In this document: positions 15,930 through 24,345 of the stretch, piece after piece | Numbering within the stretch: position 1 is the first letter of the stretch | How the letters are laid out: every line of letters begins with the position of its first letter | Origin: an uncultured Flavobacterium sp. | Lineage (GTDB): Bacteria > Bacteroidota > Bacteroidia > Flavobacteriales > Flavobacteriaceae | Assembly: GCA_943912855.1 (NCBI GenBank) | Contig: CALTVC010000005.1 | Location: 1 to 64,000, forward strand | DNA length: 64,000 nt | Direction of reading: 5' to 3' | Notes under the pieces: model-generated | Databases searched by the model: none | The model's input: only the letters and a program-made list of their open reading frames with translations | What the model was told of the DNA's origin: nothing | Position numbers and translations under genes: made by a program

Positions 15930-16754
15930 TTAATAAAAATATTGTACAGAATAGTTTTCTCCGGTAGACATTGTTGTTACGGAAGTCGCAGGGTAGTTGT
16001 TACTGTTGTAAGTGTATGTAGATGTAATTGTTTGCACTCCTTGTCCATTATCGAAATGGTTTGTAAGCTCGTTGTTTACCCCGCCTTCCAGGTATGCCAG
16101 AGTTATTATATTATCGCCAACAACATTTCTTCTAGGAGAATTTTTTGTGTCAAATGTTGCTGTTTCGTCATATGCAGTACCGTTGTAAGAAACCAGGTTT
16201 CCATTTGTAATAGTAACCACAGCGGTGTCATATAAATCAGTTTGAGATGTTTCGTCGCCATAATACGTTTTCACTGTTATTGTATTATCACTGTTGTAGG
16301 TATATTCATTACGCGAAACAGAAGGAGGAGTATCGTCTGCAAAAAATACTGCAGAAATAAATACGGATAACCTTCCTGTACTGTCATAAGAAAAAGTGTC
16401 TCTTTGATAGCCATTATCCGTACCGTCATCATATATGCGCTGTGCAATCTTGTCGCCGTTGTAAGTGTATTCTTCTACAGAGCCGTCTGTTGCTGTTATT
16501 TTTAATAATTTATAGCCACTATAAGCATATTCGTAGGTAATAACAGCTCCGGTTTCATCGGTTACAATTTCTTTTTTTAACAGTACATTGTCAGTAGTAT
16601 TGCCGTTGTTACCACCGCCACCGTTATTGTTGCCACCACCATTATTTCCTCCATTTTCAGAAGAATTTAAGTTAGGGTCTATAGATTCTGTGTTACACGA
16701 GTTTATACTAAGTGCTAAAATGATAAATGCTACGCAAGAAATAATTTTTTTCAT
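15930..16754 (-). CDS. Lipoprotein with YD-like repeats and a Gly/Asn-rich linker
   Basis: A 274-aa protein with a signal peptide ending in INSC, a bacterial lipobox. A stretch of Gly and Asn (about residues 35-52) acts as a flexible linker. The rest is a series of short beta motifs (TYEYAYSGYKLLKITATDG, EYTYNGDKIAQRI, YTYNSDNTITV) like the YD/RHS-like repeats found in many Flavobacteriaceae lipoproteins. It is a paralog of the next gene on the same strand. It is probably on the outer membrane; function unknown. Confidence 0.75.
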   Translation of the reverse strand: MKKIISCVAFIILALSINSCNTESIDPNLNSSENGGNNGGGNNNGGGGNNGNTTDNVLLKKEIVTDETGAVITYEYAYSGYKLLKITATDGSVEEYTYNGDKIAQRIYDDGTDNGYQRDTFSYDSTGRLSVFISAVFFADDTPPSVSRNEYTYNSDNTITVKTYYGDETSQTDLYDTAVVTITNGNLVSYNGTAYDETATFDTKNSPRRNVVGDNIITLAYLEGGVNNELTNHFDNGQGVQTITSTYTYNSNNYPATSVTTMSTGENYSVQYFY

Positions 16755-16842
16755 ACGGTTGGTAATTGTTAAATTAGATTTTGCGCGAAAGTAATGTAAT
16801 TTTTTTTAAGGTGAATATATTTACGTCTCTTCATAAAATAAA

Positions 16843-16867
16843 AACGCTCTCGTTATAGAGAGCGTTC
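16843..16867 (-). terminator. Terminator of the lipoprotein gene at 16873
   Basis: The stem AACGCTCTC/GAGAGCGTT (16843-16851 with 16858-16866) is followed on the minus strand by a T-rich run. Confidence 0.8.
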
Positions 16868-16872
16868 CTGTT

Positions 16873-17619
16873 TTAGTTGTAGTTATACTGCCTGGCTATT
16901 ACTTCGCCACTAGCTGTGGTGTAGTTTTCGGTTAACGGAAATCCATCACTATTGTATGTGTAAGTGCTGTAAGTGTTTGTAATGGTACCGCCAGACACAA
17001 TTCTCGTGGTAAGGATATTGTTCGGTCCGCCATCTAAGAAAATAAGACGTAATACCTGTGCACCTGCTATGTCACTAAAAGGAGATTTATTACCGTCATA
17101 CGTATAGGTAGTTCCGTTATTAGCATCCGTTACTTTGCTCATAATGTTTCCATTTGCCGATAAAGTATAAACCGAGCTACCCGTTAAAACGTCAGAGACA
17201 CCGTTGACCCTGTAAGAATTTACGGTTACGTTTTCTGCACTAAAAGTATAGGTGTATTTATTAATGTCGGCGGTATTACCAAGGGCATAACGGTATATAA
17301 CCTGCTGTGCTAGCTGACCACTGCCGGTGTATTGTATAACCGTTTTCTGGGTAAGCTCATTACCTCTGTAAGTGTTAATTTCTGTAGGGAAGTTTGCGTT
17401 GTACGTAAGGATGGTTTTTTGGTTTACAACCGGGTTGTTTATTTCAATCAGCTGGTTGTCATTGTAACGATACGTAGCTGTAGTTTGTGTACCGTCGCCC
17501 TGGGTTTGTTTCAGAGAGGTTAGCAATGTAGCATCTGTACTGCTACCGGTTCCTGAGTTGTCGTTGTCATTGCACGAAACCATAGTCAGTGCCGCAACGA
17601 ATAATAGAATCTTTTTCAT
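16873..17619 (-). CDS. Lipoprotein with YD-like repeats
   Basis: A 248-aa protein with the lipobox TMVSCND at its N-terminus, then repeated beta motifs (ATYRYNDNQLIEI, KTILTYNANFPTEI, YKYTYTFSAENVTV). The C-terminal pattern (SPFSDIAGAQVLRLIFLDGG, then a closing YNYN) parallels SPRRNVVGDNIITLAYLEGG in the neighbour at 15930, so the two are tandem paralogs. Each has its own terminator. Probably exported to the outer membrane; the role is unknown. Confidence 0.75.
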   Translation of the reverse strand: MKKILLFVAALTMVSCNDNDNSGTGSSTDATLLTSLKQTQGDGTQTTATYRYNDNQLIEINNPVVNQKTILTYNANFPTEINTYRGNELTQKTVIQYTGSGQLAQQVIYRYALGNTADINKYTYTFSAENVTVNSYRVNGVSDVLTGSSVYTLSANGNIMSKVTDANNGTTYTYDGNKSPFSDIAGAQVLRLIFLDGGPNNILTTRIVSGGTITNTYSTYTYNSDGFPLTENYTTASGEVIARQYNYN

Positions 17620-17721
17620 GGATTTTTTGGAAAGTTATGTATTAAACAATTTTACACAAATATACATATTGGATGGAATTGTTATAACGATTTCGCTAGA
17701 AATGAAAAATGTATGATTTAT

Positions 17722-18108
17722 TTAGTTTTCCTGAAGGTTTCTTACGACTCTGGTTATTCCATCCTTTATCAATGCTTCATTGAAGTTTATCAATAGCCCT
17801 AATTTACAGTCTTTAATGCGTAAATATGTAAGCAGTTGTTTTTGATGTACTGGTGATATTTTTTCCACTGATTTTATCTCAATAATAACTTTGTCGTTTA
17901 CTATCAAATCTGCCCTGAAGCCAATGTCCATTACAATTCCATCCCAAAAAACCGGGAGAGGTTTTTGTCTCTCAACATATAGCCCATTCTTTACAAGTTC
18001 ATGGTGAAGAATCGTTTCATATACTGATTCGAGTAGTCCGGGGCCTAAGCGAACATGTATTTTATAGCATATATCTACGATGATTCTGGAAAGTTCGTTT
18101 TCTGTCAT
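17722..18108 (-). CDS. GxxExxY family protein (PD-(D/E)xK-like)
   Basis: A 128-aa protein with the name-giving motif GPGLLESVYE (residues 22-31). A later core RADLIVNDKVIIEIKS gives D67, E77 and K79, in the D...ExK arrangement of the PD-(D/E)xK nuclease fold. Many members of this family are annotated only by the motif; catalysis has not been established in general. Directly upstream (18179-18225) there is a TGCGTCTTTGCG/CGCAAAGACGCA dyad. The pairing of gene and repeat may be meaningful. Confidence 0.85.
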   Translation of the reverse strand: MTENELSRIIVDICYKIHVRLGPGLLESVYETILHHELVKNGLYVERQKPLPVFWDGIVMDIGFRADLIVNDKVIIEIKSVEKISPVHQKQLLTYLRIKDCKLGLLINFNEALIKDGITRVVRNLQEN

Positions 18109-18178
18109 TGGTGGTGGTTTTATGATTCTAAAATATTGAAAAAACTATTTTCTACAAAGTTTATGTTTGAAGAATCTT

Positions 18179-18225
18179 TGCGTCTTTGCGTCTTCGCGAG
18201 ATATTTATTTCCACGCAAAGACGCA
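18179..18225. repeat. Inverted repeat of the CTTTGCGTCTTTGCG type
   Basis: TGCGTCTTTGCG at 18179-18190 pairs perfectly with 18214-18225 across a 23-bp spacer. The left side is extended by a tandem TTTGCGTC unit. It lies directly upstream of the GxxExxY gene. Confidence 0.7.
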
Positions 18226-18254
18226 GAGTTGATTTGAGGTTTTGGTTTTAAAAT

Positions 18255-18290
18255 AAAAAAGCCTCTTTACAAGATAAATGTAAAGAGGCC
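18255..18290 (-). terminator. Terminator of alaS
   Basis: The stem GCCTCTTTAC (18261-18270) with its complement (18280-18289) is followed on the minus strand by TTTTTTATTTT. Confidence 0.85.
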
Positions 18291-18309
18291 TAATTATGTG
18301 AGTAAAAAA

Positions 18310-20937
18310 CTATTTCACGTAGTTAATGGCTGCTGCAAGCGCTTCGGCTACACCGGCAGGGTTTTTACCGCCAGCAGTTGCAAAGAACGGCTGACCGCCA
18401 CCGCCACCTTGTATAAACTTGCCCAGCTCGCGTACTACGGTACCAGCGTTAAGGCCTTTTTCGGCAACAAGCTCCTTGCTTACATAGCAGGTAAGCATTG
18501 GTTTGTCATCGTTTACGGTAGCCAGTACAAGGAAAAGGTTAGTGCCAAGGTTGCCCAGTTCATAAGCCAGGTCTTTAGCGCCTGTAGGGTCAAGGTCTAC
18601 CTGTTTGGCAAGGAACTTCACACCGTTTACTTCCTGAAGTTCGGCAGCAAGTTCACCTTTTAGGTTTTTCGCTTTTTCTTTAAGTAGTGCTTCCACCTGT
18701 TTTTTAAGCTTGGCATTTTCGTCTTGTAACGATACTACCGCCTTAAGCGTATCCTGAGGATTTTTAAGGATAGCCTTAATTTCGTCAAGGGCTTTTTCCT
18801 GCGATGCAAAGAAATCCTTAACAGCAGTACCTGTAATCGCCTCTATACGACGGATACCTGCTGCTACGGCACCTTCGCTTATTATTTTAAAGTACCATAT
18901 GTCGGCAGTGTTCTTTACGTGTGTACCACCGCAAAGTTCCATGCTGTCGCCAAATTTAATGGCACGTACATTATCGCCGTATTTCTCTCCGAACAGTGCC
19001 ATGGCACCTTCTTCAACCGCCTTCTTAAACGGAATGCTCCTGCGCTCTATAAGCGGAAGGTGCTCTTGTATGCGGGCGTTTACAAACTGCTCTACTTCGG
19101 CAAGTTCTGTGTCGCTTACTTTTGCAAAATGCGAAAAGTCAAAACGTAGGTAACCCGGACTTACAAGCGAACCTTTTTGCTCCACGTGCGTACCAAGAAT
19201 GCTGCGTAGCGCCTGGTGCAGCAGGTGTGTAGCTGTGTGGTTGCTTTGGCTTTCGTCACGCAGGGTAGCGTTTACCTTAGCTACAAAACTACCATTTACG
19301 TTTTCCGGAAGCGACTTGGTTATGTGTAGTATAAGGTTGTTTTCTTTTTTGGTATCAAGGATTTCAATGCTCTCGTTAGCCGATTGCAGTACACCTTTAT
19401 CGCCTACCTGACCACCACCTTCAGGGTAGAAAGGCGTAGCATCAAGCACTATCTGGTACAGTACACCGTCTTTCTTAGAATCTATCTTACGATAGCGTGT
19501 TATTTTTACGTCATTCTCCAGTTGGTCGTAACCTACAAAGCTCTCGGTGTTACCGTCTACAAGAGTAACCCAGTCGTCTTTAGCAACTTCGTTAGCCCCA
19601 CGGCTGCGGTCTTTTTGTTTTTGTAGTTCGGCATCAAAGCCCGGCTTGTCGTAGGTATACCCTTTTTCTTTAAGGATAAGCGCGGTAAGGTCTTCCGGGA
19701 AACCGAAAGTATCATACAGCTCAAATGCCTTAGAGCCACTAACCTCAGTACCTGTAGTTTCAGCAACCACGTTGTCTAATAGCTGAAGTCCCTGATCCAG
19801 CGTACGAAGGAATGAAGCCTCCTCCTCACGGATAACATTGGTAACAAGCGTTTGCTGTGACTTTATCTCCGGGAAGAATTCGCCCATCTGAGCGGCAAGC
19901 ACGGCCACTAGCTCGTTGATAAATGGCTCTTTTTTGTTAAGGAACGTAAACGCGTAGCGGATAGCCCTCCTTAATATCCTGCGGATAACATAACCTGCAC
20001 CGCCGTTGCTCGGCAGCTGTCCGTCGGCAATGGCAAACGCCACCGCACGCACGTGGTCAGCAACCACACGGATGGCTATGTTTATTTTTTCTTCTTCGTC
20101 GTTAGCTGCCTTAATGGTGTATTTAGCACCGGTAAGCGTTTCTATTTTGCTGATAAGCGGGGTAAACACGTCAGTGTCGTAGTTACTCTGTACGCCTTGC
20201 AGTACCATACAAAGGCGCTCAAAGCCCATACCTGTATCTACGTGCTGTGCAGGAAGTTTCTCCAGGCTCTTGTCTGCCTTACGGTTAAACTCCATAAATA
20301 CGTTGTTCCATATTTCCACAACCTGCGGGTGGTCAGCATTTACAAGGCTCTTGCCCGATACCAGTGCTTTTTCCTCTGCAGAACGTATGTCTACGTGGAT
20401 TTCAGAACAAGGCCCGCAAGGACCCTGGTCGCCCATTTCCCAGAAGTTGTCTTTCTTGTTGCCAAGAATAATACGGTCTTCATCTATCAGTTCTTTCCAG
20501 ATGTCCCAAGCTTCCTGGTCAAACGGTACGTTTTCTTCAGGGTTACCCTCAAAAACCGAAACGTATAGTATGTCTTTTGGTATTTTGTAAACTTCGGTAA
20601 GCAGTTGCCATGCCCAGTTAATTGCTTCTTTTTTAAAGTAATCGCCAAAGCTCCAGTTACCCAGCATCTCAAACATGGTGTGGTGGTAGGTGTCAAAACC
20701 TACATCCTCAAGGTCGTTATGCTTACCGCTTACGCGAAGACACTTTTGGGTGTCGGCTATACGCTTGCTTTTAGGCGTACCGTTACCAAGAAAGAATTCT
20801 TTAAATTGTGCCATACCACTGTTGTTAAACATAAGGGTAGGGTCGTCTTTGGTAACTATGGGTGCAGAAGGCACTATAAGGTGGCCTCTTTCTTCAAAAA
20901 ATTGCAGGAATTGTTTCCTGATATCCTGGGATTTCAT
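18310..20937 (-). CDS. alaS: Alanine--tRNA ligase
   Basis: An 875-aa cytosolic enzyme that charges tRNA-Ala. The class II catalytic core opens with motif-1-like MFNNSGMAQFKEFFLG and contains DTGMGFERLCMVLQG. The editing domain has the zinc-site pair HTATHLLH and CGGTH. The C-terminal coiled and C-Ala domains end with the glycine-rich block GGGGGQPFFATAGG. Length matches the family (about 870-880). It is divergent from the M23 peptidase operon over a 165-bp gap, and a possible leader hairpin lies between them. Confidence 0.97.
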   Translation of the reverse strand: MKSQDIRKQFLQFFEERGHLIVPSAPIVTKDDPTLMFNNSGMAQFKEFFLGNGTPKSKRIADTQKCLRVSGKHNDLEDVGFDTYHHTMFEMLGNWSFGDYFKKEAINWAWQLLTEVYKIPKDILYVSVFEGNPEENVPFDQEAWDIWKELIDEDRIILGNKKDNFWEMGDQGPCGPCSEIHVDIRSAEEKALVSGKSLVNADHPQVVEIWNNVFMEFNRKADKSLEKLPAQHVDTGMGFERLCMVLQGVQSNYDTDVFTPLISKIETLTGAKYTIKAANDEEEKINIAIRVVADHVRAVAFAIADGQLPSNGGAGYVIRRILRRAIRYAFTFLNKKEPFINELVAVLAAQMGEFFPEIKSQQTLVTNVIREEEASFLRTLDQGLQLLDNVVAETTGTEVSGSKAFELYDTFGFPEDLTALILKEKGYTYDKPGFDAELQKQKDRSRGANEVAKDDWVTLVDGNTESFVGYDQLENDVKITRYRKIDSKKDGVLYQIVLDATPFYPEGGGQVGDKGVLQSANESIEILDTKKENNLILHITKSLPENVNGSFVAKVNATLRDESQSNHTATHLLHQALRSILGTHVEQKGSLVSPGYLRFDFSHFAKVSDTELAEVEQFVNARIQEHLPLIERRSIPFKKAVEEGAMALFGEKYGDNVRAIKFGDSMELCGGTHVKNTADIWYFKIISEGAVAAGIRRIEAITGTAVKDFFASQEKALDEIKAILKNPQDTLKAVVSLQDENAKLKKQVEALLKEKAKNLKGELAAELQEVNGVKFLAKQVDLDPTGAKDLAYELGNLGTNLFLVLATVNDDKPMLTCYVSKELVAEKGLNAGTVVRELGKFIQGGGGGQPFFATAGGKNPAGVAEALAAAINYVK

Positions 20938-21102
20938 GCTCGTATGAAAGTTTGTTTTTTAGATTTAAAATATCTGTAAAACGGCTAGCATTGCTAAATA
21001 AGTAGTGCATAACCGTAACATTTCTTACATTTGCTCGTTATGCAATGTACCTTATGGCACGGTTTTTTCCGTTAAGGTGCAAAAATAGAATAATTTAACC
21101 AC
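20938..21102. promoter_or_regulatory. Divergent control region between alaS and the M23 operon
   Basis: On the plus strand TACATTTG (21026-21033) is a perfect -7 box, about 70 bp upstream of the M23 gene. On the minus strand TATTTTTG (21087-21080) is a candidate -7 box giving alaS a leader of about 140 nt. Between them, ACCTTA and TAAGGT arms around an ACGG/CCGT core (21050-21079) could form a hairpin in that leader. The -33 elements are weak. Confidence 0.4.
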
Positions 21103-22080
21103 ATGGCGAAGGTAAAATATTATTACGACCCCGAAAAACTGGCCTTCCATAAGATAAAGACCAAAAAGGGCAGGAAAATAGGCGTAGCACTACTGTTTAT
21201 AGTGGCTGCGGCGCTGTTCGGGTTTTTATGTTTTGTGGTACTGCTGAATACGCCGTTTTTCGAAACCCCGAAAGACAGGTTGCTTACCCGCGAAATAGAG
21301 AACATGAAGCTTCAATACGAAATCCTTAACCGCAAAGCCGCCCTTATGGAAGAGGCTATAGGTAGTGTAGAGGAACGCGATGACAACCTGTACCGTACGT
21401 ATTTTAATGCTACACCCATACCCGAAGAACAGCGTAAGGCAGGCTTTGGCGGGGTGAACCGATACAAAGAGCTGGAAGGTTTTAATAATAGCGAGTTGGT
21501 AAAAAACACCACCAAACGCATAGATGTACTGAGTAAGGAAATAGTGCTGGAAAGCAAAAGCCTTGACGAAATAGCCAAGCTGGTAAAAGACAAGGAAAAA
21601 CTACTGAGTGCCATACCGGCTATACAACCTGTAAAGAACGAAGACCTACGCCAAATGGCATCGGGGTTTGGGTACAGGAGCGATCCGTTTACCAAGGTGC
21701 GTAAATTCCACGCGGGTATGGACTTTAGTTCAAGAACCGGAACGCAGATTTACGCTACCGGTGATGGTGTGGTTTCGGCGGCAGATAATAAGATGTCGGG
21801 CTACGGTAACCGTGTGGTTATAAACCACGGTTACGGCTACCAGACGCTGTACGGGCACATGAGCAAGTTTGCCGTAAAGGCAGGACAGCGTGTAAAACGC
21901 GGCGATGTAATAGGCTATGTAGGAAGTACAGGCCGAAGCGAAGCACCCCACTTGCACTACGAAGTGCATAAGAACGGTACGGTGGTAAACCCGCTAAACT
22001 TCTACTACGGAAATATTTCTGCCAAAGAGTACGTATTAATTGCTAAATTAGCTAACCAGGAAAACCAATCGCTTGACTGA
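21103..22080 (+). CDS. M23 family metallopeptidase, membrane-anchored
   Basis: A 325-aa protein. One membrane segment (residues 26-48) follows a basic N-terminus, then a predicted coiled coil (about 58-190) and a C-terminal LytM/M23 domain with HAGMD, GHMSKF and HLHYEVH, the zinc-ligand motifs of lysostaphin-type peptidases. It likely cuts peptide cross-links in peptidoglycan in the periplasm. The architecture resembles MepM/NlpD-like division factors. It is the first gene of an operon with a MerR regulator (1-bp overlap), LemA and two TPM proteins. Confidence 0.92.
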   Translation: MAKVKYYYDPEKLAFHKIKTKKGRKIGVALLFIVAAALFGFLCFVVLLNTPFFETPKDRLLTREIENMKLQYEILNRKAALMEEAIGSVEERDDNLYRTYFNATPIPEEQRKAGFGGVNRYKELEGFNNSELVKNTTKRIDVLSKEIVLESKSLDEIAKLVKDKEKLLSAIPAIQPVKNEDLRQMASGFGYRSDPFTKVRKFHAGMDFSSRTGTQIYATGDGVVSAADNKMSGYGNRVVINHGYGYQTLYGHMSKFAVKAGQRVKRGDVIGYVGSTGRSEAPHLHYEVHKNGTVVNPLNFYYGNISAKEYVLIAKLANQENQSLD

Positions 22081-22409
22081 TGCATATAGACCTGCCGGAA
22101 AGACGATATTACAGCATAGGCGAACTTGCCAAGGCATTCGACGTAAACGCGTCGCTCATCCGCTTTTGGGATAAGGAGTTTGACATCCTTAAGCCTAAAA
22201 AGAACGCGAAGGGCAACCGTATGTTTACGCCCGAAGATGTAAAAAACCTCCAGTTGATTTACCATCTTGTAAAAGAACGCGGCTTTACGCTGGAGGGTGC
22301 TAAGGTGCATTTAAAAGAAAGTCAGAAAAAGACTATGGATAAGTTTGAAATTATCCGTAAATTAGAGTTGATAAAAACACAGTTGATAAACATTAAAAAC
22401 GAACTTTAA
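22080..22409 (+). CDS. MerR family transcriptional regulator
   Basis: A 109-aa protein. The N-terminal winged helix (YYSIGELAKAFDVNASLIRFWDKEFDIL) has the W-D-K pattern of the RacA/HspR-like MerR subgroup. A second part, MFTPEDVKNLQLIYHLVKERGFTLEGA, is the typical continuation. A short C-terminal coiled coil replaces a ligand domain, and no metal-binding Cys is present. The start overlaps the upstream stop (TGATG), so the two genes are translationally coupled. The regulated genes are likely local but this is not shown. Confidence 0.88.
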   Translation: MHIDLPERRYYSIGELAKAFDVNASLIRFWDKEFDILKPKKNAKGNRMFTPEDVKNLQLIYHLVKERGFTLEGAKVHLKESQKKTMDKFEIIRKLELIKTQLINIKNEL

Positions 22410-22424
22410 AAAACAATCAAAAAA

Positions 22425-23015
22425 ATGAGAAAGTGGTTAATACCCGTTATTGTAATTGTTGCCGTTATAGCCATAGGTTTCTTTTGGGTAATGGGCATTA
22501 AAAACGGTGCCATAGGCAAAACCCAGGGCGTTAGCAAAGAGTGGGGTAACGTAGAAACAGCGTACCAACGCCGTAACGACCTGATAGGTAACCTTGTGGA
22601 AACCGTAAAAGGTGCTGCCAACTTTGAGAAAAGTACACTTGTGGAAGTAATAGAGGCAAGGAGCAAAGCTACTTCTGTACAGGTAGATCCATCTAACGCT
22701 ACACCTGAGCAGCTTGCGGCTTTTAGCAGTGCGCAGGCTAACCTTATGGGTTCGGTTAATAAACTGATAGGTAACGTTACCGTAGAGAAATACCCGGAAC
22801 TGAAGTCGAACCAAAACTTCCTGAAACTACAGGACGAGCTGGCTTCAACCGAAAATACCATACAAACCCAGCGTACCCGTTACAATGAGGTGGTACAGGA
22901 TTATAACAACTACGTACTGAAGTTTCCTAACTCTATGTTCTTAGGCGATTACAAAGAGAAACCGTACTTTAAGGCGGTAGAAGGTGCAGAGAAACCGGTA
23001 CAGGTTAAATTCTAA
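22425..23015 (+). CDS. LemA family protein
   Basis: A 196-aa protein with one N-terminal transmembrane helix (about residues 5-24) and a LemA four-helix domain: SKEWGNVETAYQRRNDLIGNLVETVKG is the family block, followed by ARSKATSV, YPELKSNQNF and NNYVLKFPNSMFLGD. LemA proteins are membrane-anchored with the helical bundle outside the cytoplasm; the function is not settled. It sits between a MerR regulator and two TPM-domain genes, a recurrent pairing in Bacteroidota. Confidence 0.94.
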   Translation: MRKWLIPVIVIVAVIAIGFFWVMGIKNGAIGKTQGVSKEWGNVETAYQRRNDLIGNLVETVKGAANFEKSTLVEVIEARSKATSVQVDPSNATPEQLAAFSSAQANLMGSVNKLIGNVTVEKYPELKSNQNFLKLQDELASTENTIQTQRTRYNEVVQDYNNYVLKFPNSMFLGDYKEKPYFKAVEGAEKPVQVKF

Positions 23016-23026
23016 AAAATAATTGT

Positions 23027-23464
23027 ATGCCCGAAACCAATGATTTTCTAACTGGCGCCGATGAGCAGGCCATAGTGGAAGCCATTCAGCAAGCCGAAAA
23101 AAATACCAGTGGCGAAATAAGGGTGCATATAGAAAACACATCAGAAAAACCTCCGCTCGAAAGGGCACGGGAGGTTTTTCAGTTTTTAAAAATGCACGAA
23201 ACCCAGGCGCGTAACGGGGTGCTTTTTTACATAGGTGTGAAAGACCGCTCGTTTGCCATACTGGGCGATGATGGTATAGACCAAGTTGTAGAACCTGATT
23301 TTTGGGATTGTACCAAAGATGTGGTTATAGGCCATTTTAAGGAGCAACGCTACACTCAGGGCCTTGTAGATGGGATACTGCGTGCAGGCGAACGCCTTAA
23401 AGCTTACTTTCCGTATGCCGACGACGATAAAAACGAACTTCCTGACACCATATCGAGAGGATGA
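23027..23464 (+). CDS. TPM domain protein (cytoplasmic form)
   Basis: A 145-aa protein without a signal peptide. The motif TSGEIRVHIEN opens a TPM (DUF477) domain and VKDRSFAILGDDGIDQVV gives the conserved GDxG block. TPM domains occur in PSII repair factors and in predicted membrane-linked proteins such as YgcG. It is next to LemA and overlaps the following TPM gene by 4 bp (ATGA), a strong sign of coupling. The two TPM proteins may form a pair on either side of the membrane; this is inference. Confidence 0.9.
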   Translation: MPETNDFLTGADEQAIVEAIQQAEKNTSGEIRVHIENTSEKPPLERAREVFQFLKMHETQARNGVLFYIGVKDRSFAILGDDGIDQVVEPDFWDCTKDVVIGHFKEQRYTQGLVDGILRAGERLKAYFPYADDDKNELPDTISRG

Positions 23465-24270
23465 TGAAAAAAATATTTCTGTTGTGCCTGTTGTATGCGG
23501 GCATGCTGTTACTACCGCAAAATAGTTTTGCGCAGTTTGAAATCCCTAAGAAACCTGATTTTCAGACCAGCCTGTACGACTATGCCGGACTGCTTTCTGC
23601 ATCTGATAAAAAGACGCTCGAAGAAAAGCTGGTACGCTATGCTGATACTACCACTACGCAAATTGTTATAGCTATTATCCCTTCGCTTAAAGGTGAAGAC
23701 ATAGGCTTGCTTACGCCCAAATGGGGGCACGAGTGGGGTGTAGGTGGTAGCGAAAAAAATGATAACGGTGTTATGATTGTGCTTGCCCGCGACGAGCGTA
23801 AAATATGGATTTCCCCCGGTTATGGGGTAGAAGACCGTCTTACAGCAGGAGAGGTGGGCGAAATGACGCGTGAGGTAATTATTCCGTACTTTAAACAGGG
23901 CGATTACTACGGCGGACTTAATGCCGGTACCGACGAAATTATAAAAATGCTTCAGGGCAAATATAAAGGAGAACGCAAACAGGATAACGGTAACGGCTTC
24001 CTGGGTTTTCTGCCTCTGATTGTAATTATTTTCATCATCATTATTGTTGTGATTTCCCGTAAGGGTGGTGGCGGTGGCAGAGGTGGCGGCCGTGGTGGCT
24101 TAGACCTTACCGACATTCTTATACTAAGCAGTCTTGGCAGTAGCGGACGCAGTTCAGGCGGCTGGGGCGGTGGAAGTTCCGGTGGCTGGAGTGGCGGCGG
24201 AGGCGGCGGCTTTGGCGGTGGTTTCGGAGGCGGCGGCTTTAGTGGCGGTGGCTCCGGAGGTAGCTGGTAA
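23461..24270 (+). CDS. TPM domain protein, exported, with Gly-rich tail (YgcG-like)
   Basis: A 269-aa protein. A signal peptide (to NSFAQ) leads to a TPM domain (YDYAGLLSASDKKTLEEKL, IWISPGYGVEDRLTAGEVG), then a transmembrane helix (about residues 178-196), a short basic stretch and a low-complexity Gly/Ser-rich C-terminus of about 70 residues. This is the usual YgcG-type design: a periplasmic TPM domain, one TM and a cytoplasmic Gly-rich tail. The start can be either of two consecutive ATG codons (23461 or 23464). It is the last gene of the operon. Confidence 0.92.
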   Translation: MMKKIFLLCLLYAGMLLLPQNSFAQFEIPKKPDFQTSLYDYAGLLSASDKKTLEEKLVRYADTTTTQIVIAIIPSLKGEDIGLLTPKWGHEWGVGGSEKNDNGVMIVLARDERKIWISPGYGVEDRLTAGEVGEMTREVIIPYFKQGDYYGGLNAGTDEIIKMLQGKYKGERKQDNGNGFLGFLPLIVIIFIIIIVVISRKGGGGGRGGGRGGLDLTDILILSSLGSSGRSSGGWGGGSSGGWSGGGGGGFGGGFGGGGFSGGGSGGSW

Positions 24271-24302
24271 TTTTAGTACTGATTATATTTTATATTATAT
24301 TG

Positions 24303-24330
24303 CAGCCGGAAGCTTCTTCCGGCTGTTTTT
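24303..24330 (+). terminator. Terminator of the M23-LemA-TPM operon
   Basis: The stem CAGCCGGAAG (24303-24312) with its complement at 24316-24325 has a three-base loop and is followed by five T residues. Confidence 0.88.
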
Positions 24331-24345
24331 ATTAAACCCGTATTC

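Noticed and set aside
18109..18309. Possible CRISPR-like repeat in the TTTGCGTC tandem
   Set aside because: There are only two or three short units and no regularly spaced spacers, and they form an inverted repeat, so not a CRISPR array.
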